Below are positions 5,803-8,668 of a DNA stretch of 8,668 nucleotides, in pieces; the stretch's first letter is position 1; each line of letters starts with the position of its first letter. Where the stretch lies: positions 1 to 8,668 of the forward strand of contig JAHEMS010000126.1 of NCBI GenBank assembly GCA_024643595.1. The letters are read 5' to 3'. A program made the position numbers and the translations under genes. The notes under the pieces were generated by a model. The model did no database searches, was not told the origin of the DNA, and saw only the letters and a program-made list of their open reading frames with translations. This stretch comes from Bacteroidota bacterium. GTDB lineage: Bacteria > Bacteroidota > Bacteroidia > Cytophagales > Cyclobacteriaceae.

Positions 5803-8668
5803 ATGCGAAAACAATACTTGTTGATTGGTGTCTGTAGCCTGATATTCTACCAGGCCTTTCCCCAGTATGGTGAAGTTTACGCTTCTACCAATACGAAACA
5901 TGAAAATTCAACACAGCTGGTGCGCGAAGAATTACGAGCACTAAAAAGTGAATTGAATGATCTGGAAAAGAAGTTTAATGTTTCTATTGCCTACAAAGAT
6001 GAATCGGTTTCTAACAAGACCATTAGAAAATCGAATCAAAGCTTTGCCAGCATTGAAGAAGCACTAAACGTGATCCTCATTGATACGGACCTTACCTATG
6101 AAGTTGCAGGAAAGGGATTCTATATCATTTCAGTGAAAAAATCACAGAAAAGTCAGTGGTCTCAAAGTGCATCCATTGTTGAAATCCCGGAGTTATCAAA
6201 GAATTATGCAGGCTCAATTGATGCTAGTCTCTTTGATATTAACGCGATGTCTTCTTTAACCTCACTGAATCAAACTGTTGTAGCTGACATTACCGTAACC
6301 GGAAAGGTAAGTGACGAAAATGGTGCAACATTCCCTGGCGTAAACGTTTTGGTTCAAGGTACCACGACGGGAACCTCCACCGATACCAATGGTAGATATA
6401 CATTATCTGTACCCAATGAGAATTCCGTTTTGGTTTTTTCCTTCATTGGTTATATCACTCAAGAGATTACTGTTGGCTCCAGAACGACAATTGATGTTGT
6501 CTTGGCACCCGATGTAAAAGCATTGGAAGAAGTTGTTGTTACTGCTCTGGGTATTGAAAAATCTAGTAAGAGTTTGGGTTATGCTACTTCAAAAGTAAGT
6601 TCAGACCAATTATCCATAAACCGAACTGTGAATTTGATGAATACGCTGCAGGGCAAAGTTGCTGGTTTAAATATTAGTGCTCTTGGCACTGGACCAGGCG
6701 GAAGTTCTAAAATCCGTATTCGGGGTCAGTCTTCTATTTCAGGCCAAAACAACCCACTCATTGTTATCAATGGTGTGCCAATTGACAATACCAACTTTGG
6801 AACTAATTTGGGTAACACCGCCGGGGATGCATCTATTTCCAATCGTGGTGGTGGTGCCTCCACTGATGGTGGTGATGGACTTTCAAGCATTAACCCTGAT
6901 GATGTAGAGAGCATGCAAGTTTTAAAAGGTGCTACTGCAGCTGCTTTGTATGGTTCACGCGCAAAGGATGGTGTAATAATGATTACCACTAAATCCAGAG
7001 GAACAACCAAAGGTATTGGAGTTACCTATAATATGAACTACACGAACGAAAAGGTACTTGATTTTACAGATTATCAGTATGAATTCGGTCAGGGAGAGAA
7101 TGGCATAGGACCTTCCAGTCCTGGAGCACTTCCAAATCCTACCAGTGGACAGTGGTCTTTTGGGCCTAGAATTAAGCCAGGTATGTCTCAACTGTTATTT
7201 GCAAATTCAGTCGTGCCATATACATCACAAAAAGGAATCATTAGTGATTTTTATCGTGCCGGCCAGAATCTTACTAACAGTGTTTCCATTGCCGCTAATG
7301 GAGACAAAGGAGGAATGAATATTTCATTTGCGGATTTGTCCAGTAAAGGTGTTACACCCAACAACGAGTATAATCGTAAAACAATTAACCTTGGCATGGG
7401 CTACGATCTTTCTGACAAACTGAGCATAAAGGGAAATATCAACTATTCTTTCGAGAAGAATACGAATCCTCCTGTAGTGGCCGATCAGGATAATTCAATA
7501 CCAACATCGCTTTACGCAATGGCGAATACCATGCCGTTAAGTGTGCTGGACGAAAATAAATTCAATCCCGGTGGTGGAGAATATCTTTATTCTCGTTTCA
7601 CCAACCGTACCAATCCTTACTGGGTATTGTCACAGGTGAAACAAAATATTCGCAGAGACAGAATTTTTGGAAATTTTTCAGCCAAGTATGATTTCACCAA
7701 TTGGCTTTCAGCCCAAATAAGAGGAGGAGAAGATTTTTGGACACGCGATCAGGATTACATAAATCTCCCAACCGGTAAAGCCTCTATCAGCAGTGGGTCA
7801 ATCAATTCGGCCGTGGCTGGTTTTTACAACGGCCTTTATACACAGGAAGCGCGTAGATTCAGGGAGACTAATATTGATTTCCTTGTAACAGGTGCAAAGA
7901 CGTTTAGTGATTTTGGAGTAAACGTTTCAGTCGGAGGAAACCAAATGAGAAGACGCTCTGATTTGAACAGCGTACAGGTTACAGACTTTGTAGTTAAAGA
8001 TCTTTATACCGTTCAAAACGGAAGAGCAAAAGATCCAATTTACGATCTGCAGGAAAGAGGAGTTAACTCCCTATATGGTTCTGCTGAAGTCAATTTCAAG
8101 CAGATGTTATATTTAAGTGGAACTGTACGTAACGATTGGTTTTCTACACTTTCCCCGGAAAACCGAAGCATTCTTTATCCATCAATTTCATCCAGTTGGG
8201 TATTTTCTGAATCTTTCTCCAGTATGCCTAAGTGGTTAGATCTTGGTAAACTAAGAGCGGCTTATGCTAAAGTGGGAAGCGATACAGACGTGCCTCCCTA
8301 TGCTAATCTTCTGTTTTATGGAGTCAATGGAAACCAGTTTGGTGGTCAGGCGGTTGGAAATTTTGGTGCCATTGTGCCAAATGCAAACCTGAGACCGATG
8401 ACAGTTGAAGAAACTGAATTGGGCCTTGAATTAAAAATGTTCGACAGCAGGGTTAATCTGGATCTGGCCGTATATCGTAAGATCACGACTGACCAAATTG
8501 TTAATGCTCAAATTTCTGATGGATCTGGTTTTACTTCCACTCGTATCAACAGTGGCAAGAGCCAAAACAAAGGAATTGAAATGATGTTGAATGTTGTTCC
8601 GGTACGCAGTTCTAATTTCCAATGGGACTTCACATTTACAGGGGCATATAACATCACTAAAGTTCTTA
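5803..8668 (+). CDS. SusC/RagA-family TonB-dependent outer membrane receptor with N-terminal STN signalling domain, 3' end outside window
   Basis: An outer-membrane beta-barrel that would import a nutrient with TonB energy and signal its presence to FecR. The frame is open from ATG 5803 to the window end, giving 955 residues; roughly 100-200 more are expected from family lengths. Residues 1-27 are a signal peptide (likely cleavage after VYA). The STN domain is at about 47-112 (LNDLEKKFNVSIAYKD ... SIEEALNVIL ... LTYEV). After a linker of about 50 residues comes the carboxypeptidase-D-like domain at about 163-239 (VTGKVSDENGATFPGVNVLVQGT). EEVVVTALG (242-250) is a likely TonB box region. The plug follows, with IRIRGQSSISGQNNPLIVINGVPIDN (from about 304) and the SusC signature LSSINPDDVESMQVLKG/ALYGSRAKDGVIMITTK. 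The barrel starts after about residue 405. The upstream sigma/FecR pair and the STN domain agree on signal-dependent control. The substrate cannot be read from this sequence, and the expected SusD partner lies beyond the edge. Confidence 0.95.
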   Translation, partial: MRKQYLLIGVCSLIFYQAFPQYGEVYASTNTKHENSTQLVREELRALKSELNDLEKKFNVSIAYKDESVSNKTIRKSNQSFASIEEALNVILIDTDLTYEVAGKGFYIISVKKSQKSQWSQSASIVEIPELSKNYAGSIDASLFDINAMSSLTSLNQTVVADITVTGKVSDENGATFPGVNVLVQGTTTGTSTDTNGRYTLSVPNENSVLVFSFIGYITQEITVGSRTTIDVVLAPDVKALEEVVVTALGIEKSSKSLGYATSKVSSDQLSINRTVNLMNTLQGKVAGLNISALGTGPGGSSKIRIRGQSSISGQNNPLIVINGVPIDNTNFGTNLGNTAGDASISNRGGGASTDGGDGLSSINPDDVESMQVLKGATAAALYGSRAKDGVIMITTKSRGTTKGIGVTYNMNYTNEKVLDFTDYQYEFGQGENGIGPSSPGALPNPTSGQWSFGPRIKPGMSQLLFANSVVPYTSQKGIISDFYRAGQNLTNSVSIAANGDKGGMNISFADLSSKGVTPNNEYNRKTINLGMGYDLSDKLSIKGNINYSFEKNTNPPVVADQDNSIPTSLYAMANTMPLSVLDENKFNPGGGEYLYSRFTNRTNPYWVLSQVKQNIRRDRIFGNFSAKYDFTNWLSAQIRGGEDFWTRDQDYINLPTGKASISSGSINSAVAGFYNGLYTQEARRFRETNIDFLVTGAKTFSDFGVNVSVGGNQMRRRSDLNSVQVTDFVVKDLYTVQNGRAKDPIYDLQERGVNSLYGSAEVNFKQMLYLSGTVRNDWFSTLSPENRSILYPSISSSWVFSESFSSMPKWLDLGKLRAAYAKVGSDTDVPPYANLLFYGVNGNQFGGQAVGNFGAIVPNANLRPMTVEETELGLELKMFDSRVNLDLAVYRKITTDQIVNAQISDGSGFTSTRINSGKSQNKGIEMMLNVVPVRSSNFQWDFTFTGAYNITKVL

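Noticed and set aside
6677..6907. Open frame of 76 codons on the + strand inside the receptor gene
   Set aside because: It overlaps the conserved SusC plug in another frame and has low-complexity sequence with no domain; the receptor frame continues unbroken through it.

Overview
The window reads as an accessory nutrient-acquisition stretch of a Bacteroidota chromosome. The best indicators are an iron-citrate-type sigma factor, a FecR-type anti-sigma factor with the C-terminal domain usual in that phylum, and a SusC/RagA-type TonB-dependent outer membrane protein, together with AT-rich DNA and mostly absent Shine-Dalgarno sequences. A Cytophagales-like member seems most likely, but that is an impression and not something the sequence proves. 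All genes lie on the + strand. Both ends cut through genes: the symporter lacks its N-terminal half and the SusC-type receptor lacks its C-terminus.

Bases 1-1874 hold a catabolic pair. The first gene is the C-terminal half of a sodium:solute symporter (SSS/SLC5 family). After a 26-base gap comes a secreted BNR/Asp-box beta-propeller protein of the kind usually annotated as sialidase. The pair suggests that a sugar released outside the cytoplasm is taken up by sodium symport. The substrate cannot be named from this window. An AT-rich hairpin with a T tract may end this unit.

Bases 2046-3760 hold a two-gene cysteine biosynthesis operon: serine O-acetyltransferase, then a CysM-type O-acetylserine sulfhydrylase. 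The stop and start codons overlap as ATGA, so translation is probably coupled. Together they convert serine to O-acetylserine and then to cysteine.

Bases 3942-8668 hold a trans-envelope signalling and uptake locus: an ECF sigma factor (TTG start), a membrane-anchored FecR-like anti-sigma factor (GTG start), and a SusC-type receptor with an N-terminal STN signalling domain. In the established model for this arrangement, substrate binding at the receptor is passed through the STN domain to FecR in the periplasm. FecR then controls the sigma factor, which activates the receptor operon. A SusD-type lipoprotein would be expected just past the right edge. A hairpin and a candidate Bacteroidota-type promoter lie between sigma and fecR, and a 15-base perfect palindrome lies between fecR and the receptor.

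No intergenic gap exceeds 300 bases. I saw no RNA genes, insertion sequences, CRISPR arrays or attachment sites. I found no convincing evidence of an undescribed system. The points most worth a second look are the uncertain 'sialidase' identity, the non-ATG starts of both regulators, and the regulatory DNA around fecR.
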